Below are positions 16,219 to 25,050 of a DNA stretch of 47,069 nucleotides, in pieces. The stretch covers positions 1-47,069 of the forward strand of contig CAMPCW010000003.1 in the NCBI GenBank assembly GCA_946647665.1, written 5' to 3'. Under the pieces are notes generated by a model. The model saw only the letters and a program-made list of their open reading frames with translations. It was not told the origin of the DNA and searched no databases. The DNA is from an uncultured Caryophanales bacterium. Lineage in GTDB: Bacteria; Bacillota_I; Bacilli_A; RFN20; CAG-826. Position 1 is the stretch's first letter. Each line of letters opens with the position of its first letter. A program made the translations under genes and the position numbers.

Positions 16219-17379
16219 ATGAAAATTCAAACTAAATCAAGTGCCCAAAATATTGTTAAGTGCTTATTAATCACATCTGTTGTTTTCTTTCATGCTTCTA
16301 TGTTTTTAGTGGCTAATCCCGCTGAAGTCATGTCGCAATTTAATATTTTATTAACTTTATTCCCATTTTTAATGATGGTGTTCTTTTTCTACGCTGGATA
16401 TAACTACACTCCAGGAAAAAGAACAATTGGACAAAATATCAAGAGAAGAACTTTTCAACTTTTAATTCCAATGGTTATTACTTTTGCTGTAGCTATTGGG
16501 ATTATTTTTGCTATTAAATTACCTACTTCTAGCGATCAGGTGATTGAAATAGAAAAAATGAAAAATAGTATTTTATATTCTTTGATGTCTGAACCATTAT
16601 CCAAAATGATTGGCTTCCCTAGTAATGGCCTATTAAGCTTTGATATGACTTTGGCTCTTGGCATTCTTTGGTTCTTATATGCTTTATATATTTGCTCTAT
16701 ATTCTTCTTTTTAATTGTTGATTATGCGATTAAAAAACCTTCTAGATTGCTTTCAATTATTTTCATTTTATTAATTGGAGCATTCTGTATGGGTCAATTT
16801 GCGGGAGTGTATCTACCTTATACAGTACAGTGCTATCCAGTGGCTTTAGCAATGATGTTACTTGCGGCTTATTTAAAACAATTTAATTTCTTAGATAAGA
16901 AACCAGAAACTAAAAAAGATTTAATATTCTTAATTATCAACACAGTAGTTGCCGAACTAGTGGTTGTGGGCATTGGCTTATTTGGCTATTTTTCTTACGG
17001 CTCTACGATGGTTGGCTCTCTTCCTGGAGGAATGTTTGATAGTAATATCAAAGGGTTTGACGCTTTTGTGTCCTTTATCATGGGCTTTTTAGGAACGTTT
17101 GTTGTCCATCAATTAAGTCGATTAATTATGAAGGTACCTGTTTTATCTACAGTCTTTGACTGGTATGGTAGACACTCTTCATATGTATATTTAGCACATC
17201 CATTATTTTTATCATTTATTCACACAATTATTTTCCAAGGACAAACTAAAGTTGGAGGATTCCAACCATATTTATATGTCTTTATGACTATTGCGATGCT
17301 AGTAGTTATCTTCTTATTTGTTGATTGGCTAATTGCCATTATTAAAAATAAAAAACATCCAGTGGAGGCAGCTAGTTAA
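16219..17379 (+). CDS. Integral membrane acyltransferase (Acyl_transf_3 family)
   Basis: This 386-residue protein has about ten membrane spans. The N-terminus has KCLLITSVVFFHASMFL, in which the span-1 Phe-His pair is the conserved His of acyltransferase-3 proteins. It continues with PFLMMVFFFYAGYNY and the loop KRRTFQLLIPM, the R-R-x-x-x-L-x-x-P motif after span 2. YVYLAHPLF near the end is also typical. The family moves acyl groups onto sugars or cell-wall polymers across the membrane. Its stop codon overlaps the start of an acyl-adenylating enzyme gene (TAATG), so the two are probably one pathway. No clear ribosome site precedes the ATG. Confidence 0.8.
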   Translation: MKIQTKSSAQNIVKCLLITSVVFFHASMFLVANPAEVMSQFNILLTLFPFLMMVFFFYAGYNYTPGKRTIGQNIKRRTFQLLIPMVITFAVAIGIIFAIKLPTSSDQVIEIEKMKNSILYSLMSEPLSKMIGFPSNGLLSFDMTLALGILWFLYALYICSIFFFLIVDYAIKKPSRLLSIIFILLIGAFCMGQFAGVYLPYTVQCYPVALAMMLLAAYLKQFNFLDKKPETKKDLIFLIINTVVAELVVVGIGLFGYFSYGSTMVGSLPGGMFDSNIKGFDAFVSFIMGFLGTFVVHQLSRLIMKVPVLSTVFDWYGRHSSYVYLAHPLFLSFIHTIIFQGQTKVGGFQPYLYVFMTIAMLVVIFLFVDWLIAIIKNKKHPVEAAS

Positions 17380-19025
17380 TGCCTGCTAGTCAAAGACCAA
17401 TTGATAATTATCTTTTTGAAGATGTTTATAAAGTTAGTGAAGATAAACAAAATATCCCTGCTTTAAGTTTTAAAGGTGTTTCTTATACTTTTAAAGAATT
17501 AAACGATAGCGTGAATTATTTTGCTGCTAAATTAATTAAAAAAGGTGTTAAACCTCATGACCATGTCGCTTTACTTGGAATGAACTCTTATAGCTGGGTA
17601 GTGGCATTCTACGCCATTATAAAAGTTGGGGCGGTCGCAGTTTTACTAAATTATATGTCTAGACACGACCCATTAGTAGAAGCGATAAAAAATAGTGACT
17701 GCAAATATTTAGTTGCTGGAGGCTATTTAGCAGCCTCTAGAGAAAAAGGAGAATTCCCTAGATTATTAAAAGAAGTGGGAATTGATCTTGATCATGAATT
17801 ATCGCTTTTAAAAGCTGATTTACAGTTTAAAGATGTTTTAAGTAAGCATAAGAATATCCCTGAAGTTCCAAATGCTTTCTCTAGAGAAATAGATAGTAAA
17901 AGAACTTCTTATATCATTTTTACTACTGGGACAACTTCTAAACCAAAAGCGGCGATGTTATCTCAATTTGGAATGCTTAATACGATATATCATAATTTAT
18001 ATAAGTTAGACCCAGTATTTCCTCAAAAATTTATGTGTCTACTTCCAGCGTTTCACTGCTTTGGTTTATTAGTGATTAATGCTTATTTAGCCTATCAAAG
18101 AACAGTCTATCTTAATGATTTATCTAATCCAGTTCAGTTATATAAAGAATTCTTAAAAAATAAATGTGGAGATTACGCTTCTGTATCGTTTATCTATGAT
18201 AAACTCGCTAGAGCCCCATTTTGGTGGTGGCATAGAGCGAGATTTGTTAAACACTGTATTGTGGGAGGAGGATTTACCTCTGAACAGGAATTTAACTTCT
18301 TAGAAAAGAAATATGGTAAAGGAAAATTCATGAATGGATATGGCCAAACTGAATGCTCCCCATTAATTTCTTTAGTCTATCCTGATTCGCCTAGAGAAAA
18401 ACAAAGATCGACAGTCGGCACTCCAATGGAAGATATAGAAATCGCCATTATGGATGTAAATACTAAAAAGATTATTTCTAATCATGAAAAAGGAGAAATC
18501 CTTGTTAAAGGATATAATGTATTTAACGGCTACTATAAGTTTGATAAAGATAAACAACCATTTGATGAAAATGGCTATTTACACACTGGTGATCTTGGTT
18601 ATATTGACGAAGATGGCTATCTAGTATTAAACGGACGCATTAAAGATATTATTATTCGTAAAGGAGAAAATATTTCTCCTAAAGAAATAGAAGAAGAATT
18701 ATTAAAAATTCCTTTATTTACAAAGGCTAGAGTTTTAGGCTTCCCTTCTATTGATGATGGAGAATTTATGTTAGCGGTGGTGACACTTACTAAAAAACCA
18801 CCTCACTTTGTTGAAGAAACTTATTTAAATGAATTACGTAAAACTCTTCCTTCAATTAAAGTTCCTTCGCACATTATTTATATGAAAAAGTTCCCAACAA
18901 CTGCGAACGGGAAACTTGATGAAGTAAAATTAAGAGAAATATGTCTAAAAAAGGTCTCCTTATTTATTGATAAAAAATTAGCGAGACAAACCGCTCAATT
19001 ACTTCGTAAGACAGGTAAAAAATAG
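17379..19025 (+). CDS. Acyl-adenylate-forming ligase (AMP-binding family)
   Basis: This 548-residue ANL-superfamily enzyme has the P-loop IIFTTGTTSKPKAAMLS (about residues 177-193), NGYGQTECSPL (A5 motif), YLHTGDLGYIDEDGYLVLNGRIKD (A7-A8), a hinge Asp, and GKLDEVKL near the end with the catalytic Lys (A10). It activates a carboxylic acid, most likely a fatty acid, with ATP and passes it to CoA or another acceptor. The gene is translationally coupled to a membrane acyltransferase, which suggests it supplies the acyl donor. The C-terminal basic tail may touch the membrane. No acyl carrier protein gene is nearby, so CoA is the simplest acceptor. Substrate not determined. Confidence 0.85.
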   Translation: MPASQRPIDNYLFEDVYKVSEDKQNIPALSFKGVSYTFKELNDSVNYFAAKLIKKGVKPHDHVALLGMNSYSWVVAFYAIIKVGAVAVLLNYMSRHDPLVEAIKNSDCKYLVAGGYLAASREKGEFPRLLKEVGIDLDHELSLLKADLQFKDVLSKHKNIPEVPNAFSREIDSKRTSYIIFTTGTTSKPKAAMLSQFGMLNTIYHNLYKLDPVFPQKFMCLLPAFHCFGLLVINAYLAYQRTVYLNDLSNPVQLYKEFLKNKCGDYASVSFIYDKLARAPFWWWHRARFVKHCIVGGGFTSEQEFNFLEKKYGKGKFMNGYGQTECSPLISLVYPDSPREKQRSTVGTPMEDIEIAIMDVNTKKIISNHEKGEILVKGYNVFNGYYKFDKDKQPFDENGYLHTGDLGYIDEDGYLVLNGRIKDIIIRKGENISPKEIEEELLKIPLFTKARVLGFPSIDDGEFMLAVVTLTKKPPHFVEETYLNELRKTLPSIKVPSHIIYMKKFPTTANGKLDEVKLREICLKKVSLFIDKKLARQTAQLLRKTGKK

Positions 19026-19047
19026 CACGTCTAATCGTGCTATTTTA
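19024..19047 (+). terminator. Terminator between convergent genes
   Basis: AGCACG (19024-19029) pairs with CGTGCT (19036-19041), followed by ATTTTATT. On the minus strand the tail is AT-rich rather than pure U. Confidence 0.65.
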
Positions 19048-21411
19048 TTCTCTTTCTTTAACTGCCTCTGGAAGATTCCATTTTTTCATGCTATGCATGG
19101 AGATGAAATGGCTAATTAATAAGAAAGCTAAAACTAGTCCAAGAGCTAATAGATACATTAATATCGATCTAGGGAATGGGAAAATTTGACTTGGTATAGA
19201 GATACCGTTAAGCAATAGCTTAGATAAAACCATACCTAGAGGTATCGCTAAAGCCATAGCGAAAACGTACTGCACTAAACTCATAAATAAATTAGACATT
19301 GAGATTTCTCTTCTTTGATATCCTAATGTTCTAATAGTGGCAAATGTTCTTTTTTGCTCTTTTAAGTTAGTTTGCATCATATTAAAGACAATCATAAAGC
19401 CTAGAATAATCGAAACAGCGTTTAAGATATAGCTAGAATATGTAAAGGCCATAAGTCGGTCATTATATTCTTGTTTAATTACTTCGTTAAATGAGATATA
19501 AGTTACTGGTTCATAATCTTTATATTTTTCAAAGAAAGCATTTACATCTTTAACTTGGGCGAGTAAAGACGCTCTTTCTGAAGTGCTACTAGCAGAGTCA
19601 TAACTCATATAACTAACTTGATAAAGGAACTGTTTAGAAATTCCTTTAACTTCAGTATCAACTCCGTTGATATTAATGATATCGCCAACCTTACACCCTA
19701 ATAAACCCGCGTGATAATTAGATAAGATAATTCCTTCACTAGGAATATTCATTACTTCATCATAATCACTAACGACACGAACTAAATCTTGGTTAGATTT
19801 AACTCCGTTAATTAATATTACCTCTTCATTTTCACCAAAGGTGACTTCAGAAGGAATATATTTAATTAAGGTTTTGGCTTTAATATTATCGTCATTATCA
19901 AAATAACTTTCTAATTCATCACTAGCAGCGACATCAAAATAAACTTGTACATCATAATTTAGTCTAGTCTTATATAACTGATCAATCATCGTGGTTTTCG
20001 CTAACTGTAAAGAGATAGCAAAAAACACCATCATTCCACTAGCGAGTAAACAAATTCCAGAAAGAATATATCTTCTTAAATTTCTTAAAGTTTGAGAAAT
20101 AGATATCTTTAAAGTAATTGGAGCGTTTTTAAAGACTGTTCTCACTAGATATGGAGTCTTGTTATTCATTGGAGGTAGGGCCTTCATAGCTTCTACTGGT
20201 TTAATTTTAGAAATAGATAAAGAAGCAAGTAAAGAAGTCGCCACACATACAAATACCATGGCTCCTAAAGCTATAAAGACTAATCCAGGATTAATATCTA
20301 AAGATAAAGGATATAGCTTCATCGCTGTGCCGTACGCATAATTAGCAATAGCGGTTACTCCAACTCCAACTCCAACTCCTATAGCCCAGGATATTATAGC
20401 GGTAGCTAACGCTAATAAAACATATATTAGAGTAATACTTCTCTTATTTTCTCCTAAAGCTCTCATAATGCCGATATCTTTTCGACATTGTCTAACAATT
20501 TGGAATAAGAATAAAGAGGTTACAATTAAAACTACTAAAAAGAAAGCAATAGGGACTGCTAGAGAAATCATATTAATCGCTCTTAAAGCATTTCTATATT
20601 GAGTGATGACTTCTGATTCATCATACGTAGTTACATAAGCAATATTAGCTTTAAGTTGTCTAACTTGTTCTTCAGTAATTTCCGCCCCTGCTTCTTTAGC
20701 GATTTCTAGTAAGCGATCAAATAATTCAGTAGTGGTTTTCTCTTTCCCATCGATATAATTCACCAAAATCTCATTAAAAAATGGGTCGCTAGGGTCTTTA
20801 ACATATTGATTAAAGACGTGCTTTGGTAAATATAGATAAGCGAAATCTCTAGATGAGCTAATTGAATATGGATCTGCTTTAACTACAGAAGTTTCTGCCG
20901 AGACAAAAGTTGACTCAACTTTTAAGGTTATATCATTACCGTTATGCATTCTAATAGTGATGTCATCATTAACCCCAACGTGATTAGCGTTAGAGAAATA
21001 ATATTCCATTCTTAATCCGCTATAGGTGAACTTTCCGTCAATTAAATGATGTTTTAATAGTCCTTGATGATCATAAGAAATCACGCGACAAGAATAGGAT
21101 TCGTTGTTAAAAGTAAAAGTAGTGTTATAAGAGGCGCGATATTCTAAATCTTTGACATCGAGTTTCTCTTTTAGATAACTAACCGGGATATCTTTAGTGT
21201 AAGAAGTAGCTATTTCAGGAACAGTTTGTAAATAAAAATCTGGATAGCCACATTCATTAACTAAATTCCAAATGTTAGTTTCTAGTGATAAATATGAATC
21301 TCTTAATCCTATAAGGATTCCACTTCCAAAAGCTCCAACGAACACCACACTAAGTAGCATGAGCCAGAATCTTTTTAAATATGGGAAAAGGAATGTTCTT
21401 GCGAGTTTCAT
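19045..21411 (-). CDS. ABC transporter permease with two FtsX domains
   Basis: This 788-residue, MacB/FtsX-type permease has a first span at about 13-35, then a large outside domain (about 40-280). Three spans with GIMRALGENKRSITLIYVLL (FtsX signature, about 320-340) follow. A second half repeats the plan: LRNLRRYILSGICLLASGMMVFF, an outside domain, then IRTLGYQRREISMSNLFM and three last spans. The duplicated layout matches Firmicutes permeases for lipoprotein or peptide handling, such as BceB-like and LolCE-like exporters. The ATPase gene lies 4 bases upstream in the same operon. Substrate unknown; with no outer membrane, it probably moves or detaches lipid-linked or peptide substrates at the cytoplasmic membrane. 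Confidence 0.85.
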   Translation of the reverse strand: MKLARTFLFPYLKRFWLMLLSVVFVGAFGSGILIGLRDSYLSLETNIWNLVNECGYPDFYLQTVPEIATSYTKDIPVSYLKEKLDVKDLEYRASYNTTFTFNNESYSCRVISYDHQGLLKHHLIDGKFTYSGLRMEYYFSNANHVGVNDDITIRMHNGNDITLKVESTFVSAETSVVKADPYSISSSRDFAYLYLPKHVFNQYVKDPSDPFFNEILVNYIDGKEKTTTELFDRLLEIAKEAGAEITEEQVRQLKANIAYVTTYDESEVITQYRNALRAINMISLAVPIAFFLVVLIVTSLFLFQIVRQCRKDIGIMRALGENKRSITLIYVLLALATAIISWAIGVGVGVGVTAIANYAYGTAMKLYPLSLDINPGLVFIALGAMVFVCVATSLLASLSISKIKPVEAMKALPPMNNKTPYLVRTVFKNAPITLKISISQTLRNLRRYILSGICLLASGMMVFFAISLQLAKTTMIDQLYKTRLNYDVQVYFDVAASDELESYFDNDDNIKAKTLIKYIPSEVTFGENEEVILINGVKSNQDLVRVVSDYDEVMNIPSEGIILSNYHAGLLGCKVGDIININGVDTEVKGISKQFLYQVSYMSYDSASSTSERASLLAQVKDVNAFFEKYKDYEPVTYISFNEVIKQEYNDRLMAFTYSSYILNAVSIILGFMIVFNMMQTNLKEQKRTFATIRTLGYQRREISMSNLFMSLVQYVFAMALAIPLGMVLSKLLLNGISIPSQIFPFPRSILMYLLALGLVLAFLLISHFISMHSMKKWNLPEAVKERE

Positions 21412-21415
21412 TTAT

Positions 21416-22126
21416 CTACCATTCAATATCTTTAGCGTCCATTGGATGCTCATTGACTTTTTCTTTTTGGATTTTACCGTTTTTTAAAGTAATAACGCGA
21501 TTAGCCATAGAGGCAATTGGAGTGGTGTGAGTCACTATTACCATGGTTTGGCCTTCTTTTCTAACAATATCTTGAAGTAACTCAAGAATTAAGCGACCGG
21601 TTTTATCATCAAGCGCACCAGTAGGTTCATCACAAAGAATAATATCTGCTTTTTTTACTAAAGCACGAGCAATAGATACCCTTTGTTGTTCTCCTCCTGA
21701 CATTTGAGATGGGTAGTGGTGCATTCTATCTTCACCTAAACCCACTAACTCTAATGTTTTTTCTGCTAAATGATCTTTATCTTTGCCTTTAATTGACAAA
21801 CGGACATTTTCTAAAGCTGTTAAATCAGGTAATAAATTATAAAATTGGAAAATAAAACCAATCTTTTCCTTACGGAAAGAAGTTAATTCTCGATCTTTAT
21901 AAGCAGTAATATCGGTGTCACCTAACATTACTTGACCTGAAGTAGGAGAGTCCATTCCTCCGATAATATTCAATAAAGTTGATTTTCCGCATCCAGAGTT
22001 ACCAAGTAGAACCAGCATTTCACCTTTATAGACATCAAAAGTCACTCCATCAAGTGCTTTTACTTGAGAGTCTCCGCTTCCATAATATTTCTTTAAATCT
22101 TTAATTTGTAAAATTGCTTCCTTCAT
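21416..22126 (-). CDS. ABC transporter ATP-binding protein, MacB/LolD type
   Basis: This 236-residue ATPase has Walker A LLGNSGCGKSTL (about 41-52), Q-loop IFQFYNLLPDLTALENV, signature [16 protein letters not shown], Walker [15 protein letters not shown] and switch His in VIVTHTTP. The Asn-Leu-Leu after the Q-loop and the GALDD D-loop are typical of the MacB/LolD clade. It drives the permease encoded 4 bases downstream. The site GAGGA lies 8 bases before the ATG, with a TATAAT-type -10 (plus strand 22153-22158) about 30 bases upstream. Confidence 0.93.
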   Translation of the reverse strand: MKEAILQIKDLKKYYGSGDSQVKALDGVTFDVYKGEMLVLLGNSGCGKSTLLNIIGGMDSPTSGQVMLGDTDITAYKDRELTSFRKEKIGFIFQFYNLLPDLTALENVRLSIKGKDKDHLAEKTLELVGLGEDRMHHYPSQMSGGEQQRVSIARALVKKADIILCDEPTGALDDKTGRLILELLQDIVRKEGQTMVIVTHTTPIASMANRVITLKNGKIQKEKVNEHPMDAKDIEW

Positions 22127-22230
22127 AAGATGTCCTCAACTTTAATATATGTATTATACAACAATAACTATTTTTAAATATAAAAATATTTCCCATGTAA
22201 TTATTTAGATATTGTCGAATAATATTTTAA

Positions 22231-22665
22231 CTATAAAGTCGCTAATAAAATACTTACAGCTTCTAAAAATTCTTTTTCTAAATTTAAAAATCTAGAGTAG
22301 ATAGGTGAGTCAACATCAATGACTCCTATTAGTTGATTATCTTTTAAAATTGGAACCACAATTTCGCTTTTAGATTTGCTAGAACAAGCAATATGTCCTT
22401 TAAATGTATTAACATCATCCACAATGATTGTTTCTTTTTTACTAGCAGCCGCTCCACACACCCCTTTATCTAGAGGAATAATAGTGCACGCCACTTCACC
22501 TTGAAATGGTCCTAAGATTAATCTATCTTTATCCAAAAGATAAAATCCTGCCCAATTTATATCTTCCATCGTATATAAAACAGAAGCGACGTTAGCGAGA
22601 TTACTAACAAGTGGAATATCTTTATCAATAATGGATTCGATTTGTTTTAATAATAAGTCGTACAT
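22231..22665 (-). CDS. msrC: Free methionine-(R)-sulfoxide reductase (GAF domain)
   Basis: The protein has 144 residues from the ATG at 22665. An upstream in-frame ATG at 22707 would add 14 unconserved residues. It is a single GAF domain with the fRMsr fingerprint: NWAGFYLL, FQGEVACTIIPLDKGVCGAA and FKGHIACSSKSKSEIVVPI. The three Cys residues of the E. coli enzyme's reaction and resolving positions are all present. It reduces free methionine-R-sulfoxide with thioredoxin, repairing oxidised methionine in the cytoplasm. A -10-like TAATATAT ends about 3-6 bases before the ATG and there is no ribosome site. Confidence 0.88.
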   Translation of the reverse strand: MYDLLLKQIESIIDKDIPLVSNLANVASVLYTMEDINWAGFYLLDKDRLILGPFQGEVACTIIPLDKGVCGAAASKKETIIVDDVNTFKGHIACSSKSKSEIVVPILKDNQLIGVIDVDSPIYSRFLNLEKEFLEAVSILLATL

Positions 22666-22722
22666 AATATATATTATGCGATAACTTGTAGCATAATTGC
22701 GAAACAAATTGGTTCGGAATTG

Positions 22723-22739
22723 CGCAGCAATTTGCTGCG
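22723..22739. repeat. GC-rich palindrome behind the DUF1016 gene
   Basis: CGCAGCA (22723-22729), three bases, TGCTGCG (22733-22739), unusually GC-rich for this genome. It lies 3 bases after the stop of the minus-strand nuclease-like gene but has no U tail, so it is at best a weak terminator or RNA-stabilising hairpin. Confidence 0.5.
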
Positions 22740-22742
22740 TGA

Positions 22743-23792
22743 TTACTTGAGCTTAAGCTCATTTTCAATTTCCTCTACAGTTGGAAGACTGCTTTTGAAG
22801 TTTTCTGGAATGAGTTTAGATAATTCAAAAGATGACACTCCAAGTGGCTGAGAGGAAGAATCTAGAGAATACCTTGCTAAAACATTATCCTTATCTTTGC
22901 ATACAAGAATTCCAATAGTTTTTTCGTCTCTTTCAGTTTTTAGGATATGATCGACAGCGACTACATATGTTCCTAATTGACCAACAAATTCTGGCTTAAA
23001 AGTAGTGGTTTTAACTTCTAAAACGACATAAGCATGTGCTTGAGTATTATAAAACAACATATCTAAAAATTGTTCAGTTTGACCAACTTGCAAGCGATAT
23101 TCTCTTCCAATAAACGCAAAACCTGTCCCAAGTTCTAATAAGAATTTTTGAATGTTGTTAATCAGCGCATCTTTTAATTCTTTCTCTGTATATCTATCAT
23201 CTATCGCTAAAAAATTGAAATTATAAGGATCTTTGATTAATTCATTAGCGAGATCGCTATTTATTTCAGGAAGAGTTGCTTTGAAATTAGTTAACTTATC
23301 TTGACTCCTTTCGTATAAATTTGTGTCTAAAAAGCAAGATAAAACAGACCTAGACCAATTGTTCTCTATTGTTTTTTTGATATAAAACAGCGCCTTTTTT
23401 GAATCGTTATTTGCTTTTGAAATGATTATAATAATATGTCCCCAAGGAACCATTGATAATTCGGCAACAACTTGTTGCACAATTTCATTTTTAGAAAACA
23501 ATTCATAGAATTGCTTCATGTATTTTAGATTTCTAATTGAAAATCCTGTCGCATCAGGAAAGGCCTCTTTTAAATCTTTTGAAAGCGTTTCATAGAATTT
23601 GCTTCCCCATTTGGATTCACTTTTCATTTTTACAATGTCTCTTCCTAATGACCAGTAAAACTGAATAAGTTCGCTATTGACTTTTATAGCGGCTTTGATT
23701 TGAGATTGTTTATATCTCTTTTTTAAATCAACTATCCAGTTTTGATATTCTTCATCATAGATGGATAGAACTTTTTCACTAACATCTTTCAT
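22743..23792 (-). CDS. YhcG-type PDDEXK nuclease-domain protein (DUF1016)
   Basis: This 349-residue protein has an N-terminal DUF1016_N winged-helix region (about 12-160) with IQFYWSLGRDIV, WGSKFYETLSKDLKEAFPDATGFS and SMVPWGHIIIII. The C-terminal half is the PDDEXK-like fold: DLLFYNTQAHAYVVLEVKTTTFKPEFVGQL, where Asp, Glu and Lys of D-x(n)-E-x-K are in place. YhcG-like proteins are common in gut bacteria near mobile or defence genes, and nuclease activity is inferred. Strong site AGGAGG. It lies behind a structured region of about 400 nt (23813-24202), possibly its 5' leader. Confidence 0.85.
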   Translation of the reverse strand: MKDVSEKVLSIYDEEYQNWIVDLKKRYKQSQIKAAIKVNSELIQFYWSLGRDIVKMKSESKWGSKFYETLSKDLKEAFPDATGFSIRNLKYMKQFYELFSKNEIVQQVVAELSMVPWGHIIIIISKANNDSKKALFYIKKTIENNWSRSVLSCFLDTNLYERSQDKLTNFKATLPEINSDLANELIKDPYNFNFLAIDDRYTEKELKDALINNIQKFLLELGTGFAFIGREYRLQVGQTEQFLDMLFYNTQAHAYVVLEVKTTTFKPEFVGQLGTYVVAVDHILKTERDEKTIGILVCKDKDNVLARYSLDSSSQPLGVSSFELSKLIPENFKSSLPTVEEIENELKLK

Positions 23793-23812
23793 TATTTTTT
23801 ACCTCCTATAGT

Positions 23813-24202
23813 TAGCGATGGTGTTTTTAGAAGATAAATAAAAGCCATCCATTTCTCATGATAAAAACACCATTAATGTAATTAACAACTAATATCCCTA
23901 TTAGTCTCAACTACTGGTGTTACATCACTGATTCAGTTGGATGGCCACATGCTCAGATTAATAATCTGTGTGGAGCGTGATGATCTTCTTGCTTATAGGA
24001 CCGTGTCAATAACCTGTCGCCATTTATCCTATAAACTCATATCACTACTGGGCGATACTTTCCACATTACTAGTGCCTAACACACATACTAGTAATTCAA
24101 TATATGGGTGTCCTCTATCCGTTTTAAGCCAAGCTTATACCTACTCCCGCAGTATTTCGTGCTTCGGTCTTGTGGCGCGTTTCAAGTCTGCATATAACGA
24201 AC
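23813..24202 (-). ncRNA. Candidate large structured RNA or 5' leader, family unknown
   Basis: This stretch has no credible ORF but holds at least six strong hairpins. In plus coordinates they are: 23818-23829 with 23862-23873 (12 bp); 23876-23881 with 23930-23935 enclosing 23888-23893 with 23900-23905; 23945-23949 with 23969-23973 enclosing 23955-23959 with 23963-23967; 23993-24000 with 24027-24034 (8 bp); 24067-24074 with 24088-24095 (8 bp); 24125-24129 with 24133-24137. It is richer in GC than other spacers. On the minus strand TTGCTT (24232-24237), 17 bp and TAAAAT (24209-24214) could start it, leading directly into the DUF1016 gene. It shows none of the conserved boxes of RNase P, tmRNA, SRP RNA or T-box leaders that I can recognise. 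Strand is inferred from the promoter. Confidence 0.5.
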
Positions 24203-24234
24203 ATAATTATTTTAAAATAATTTGTTGAGTTAAG

Positions 24235-24266
24235 CAAAATAAAACCGCTTAATCTTCTAAGCGGTT
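24235..24266 (-). terminator. Terminator of the membrane-protein pair
   Basis: AACCGCTTA (24243-24251) pairs with TAAGCGGTT (24258-24266). On the minus strand it is followed by TTTTATTTT. It overlaps the -35 box of the structured region's promoter. Confidence 0.8.
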
Positions 24267-24285
24267 AATATTTTTGTATTATTTG

Positions 24286-24570
24286 TTATTCTTTAACTTC
24301 TTTTTTCAAATTATTAAGAACGAAGCTAATGATTAACCAGAGGAATAATCCTGCTCCTAATGTGGCAAGTGAGATCCAACCATCTTTAGCCTCAAAGCTT
24401 AAGAATCCTTCTCCTTTAATGGAACTAGCAATGCAGTCGATTAACCACATTAACGCGCTAGCACCATAGATAATTGTAAGAATATCTAAGTGTAATGCTT
24501 TTCTGTCTCTAAAGAAGAACCACAATATTGCAGCGATTAATGCTAAACCTAAAGCAGTTAAGAAATACAT
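24286..24570 (-). CDS. Small three-span membrane protein, unknown function
   Basis: This 94-residue protein has spans at about 3-20, 31-50 and 66-87, separated by short loops (FFRDRKALHL; SSIKGEGFLSFEAKDGW), and ends in NNLKKEVKE. No known motif. Its ATG overlaps the stop of the upstream gene, so the two are made together and probably work as a pair. Terminated by the hairpin at 24235-24266. Confidence 0.65.
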   Translation of the reverse strand: MYFLTALGLALIAAILWFFFRDRKALHLDILTIIYGASALMWLIDCIASSIKGEGFLSFEAKDGWISLATLGAGLFLWLIISFVLNNLKKEVKE

Positions 24571-24986
24571 TATTTCGCTCCTTCTTTTTTGGCTTCAGGA
24601 AGAGCCTTTCTTCTTTTAAATTTGATATAGTCGCTAACAAGAACTCCAATACCCCAAACAGCAACTAAAATGCCAAGCATAGCAACACCTATAGTGCCCA
24701 TTTCTTTAAGCATTTCAATTTCTCCACCTTCGCTAATAGCGGTAAAGAATGGTGGGAATGGAACAATTTCCCCGTGAATGATATGTTCAATTGCTAAAAT
24801 AAAACTTCCAGCAAATAACATTAATTCTAAATAGGCTAATTTTTTGCTCCATTTAGTGTCGCTTCCAAATTTTTCAATTTTAGGAGCGATACCAGCATTA
24901 GCTTTTTTCTTTTCTGAATGCTTAACAGCGTGACGAGCAATAGCAACTCCTACACCTGCGGCTGCACTTACAACAAAACATGCCAT
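24570..24986 (-). CDS. Two- to three-span membrane protein, unknown function
   Basis: This 138-residue protein has a short hydrophobic start (MACFVVSAAAGVGVAIA), then a basic linker HSEKKKANAG, a span at about 50-66, an outside loop rich in Pro/Phe/Glu (HGEIVPFPPFF), a span at about 96-117 and a basic tail KFKRRKALPEAKKEG. I do not recognise a family. It is first in a two-gene operon with the coupled small membrane protein. The site AAGGAG lies 8 bases before the ATG. The charge pattern suggests the tail is cytoplasmic. Confidence 0.65.
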   Translation of the reverse strand: MACFVVSAAAGVGVAIARHAVKHSEKKKANAGIAPKIEKFGSDTKWSKKLAYLELMLFAGSFILAIEHIIHGEIVPFPPFFTAISEGGEIEMLKEMGTIGVAMLGILVAVWGIGVLVSDYIKFKRRKALPEAKKEGAK

Positions 24987-25050
24987 AATTAATAATCTCC
25001 TTGTTAACTAATATTTATTCTATATAATTTACCTATCTAATTCAAAACTT

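Noticed and set aside
23813-24202. RNase P RNA, tmRNA, SRP RNA or T-box identity for the structured region
   Set aside because: I looked on both strands for GAGGAAAGTCC, a tmRNA tag frame with the tRNA-like end, the SRP GGAAG loop and the T-box TGGNACC motif and found none.
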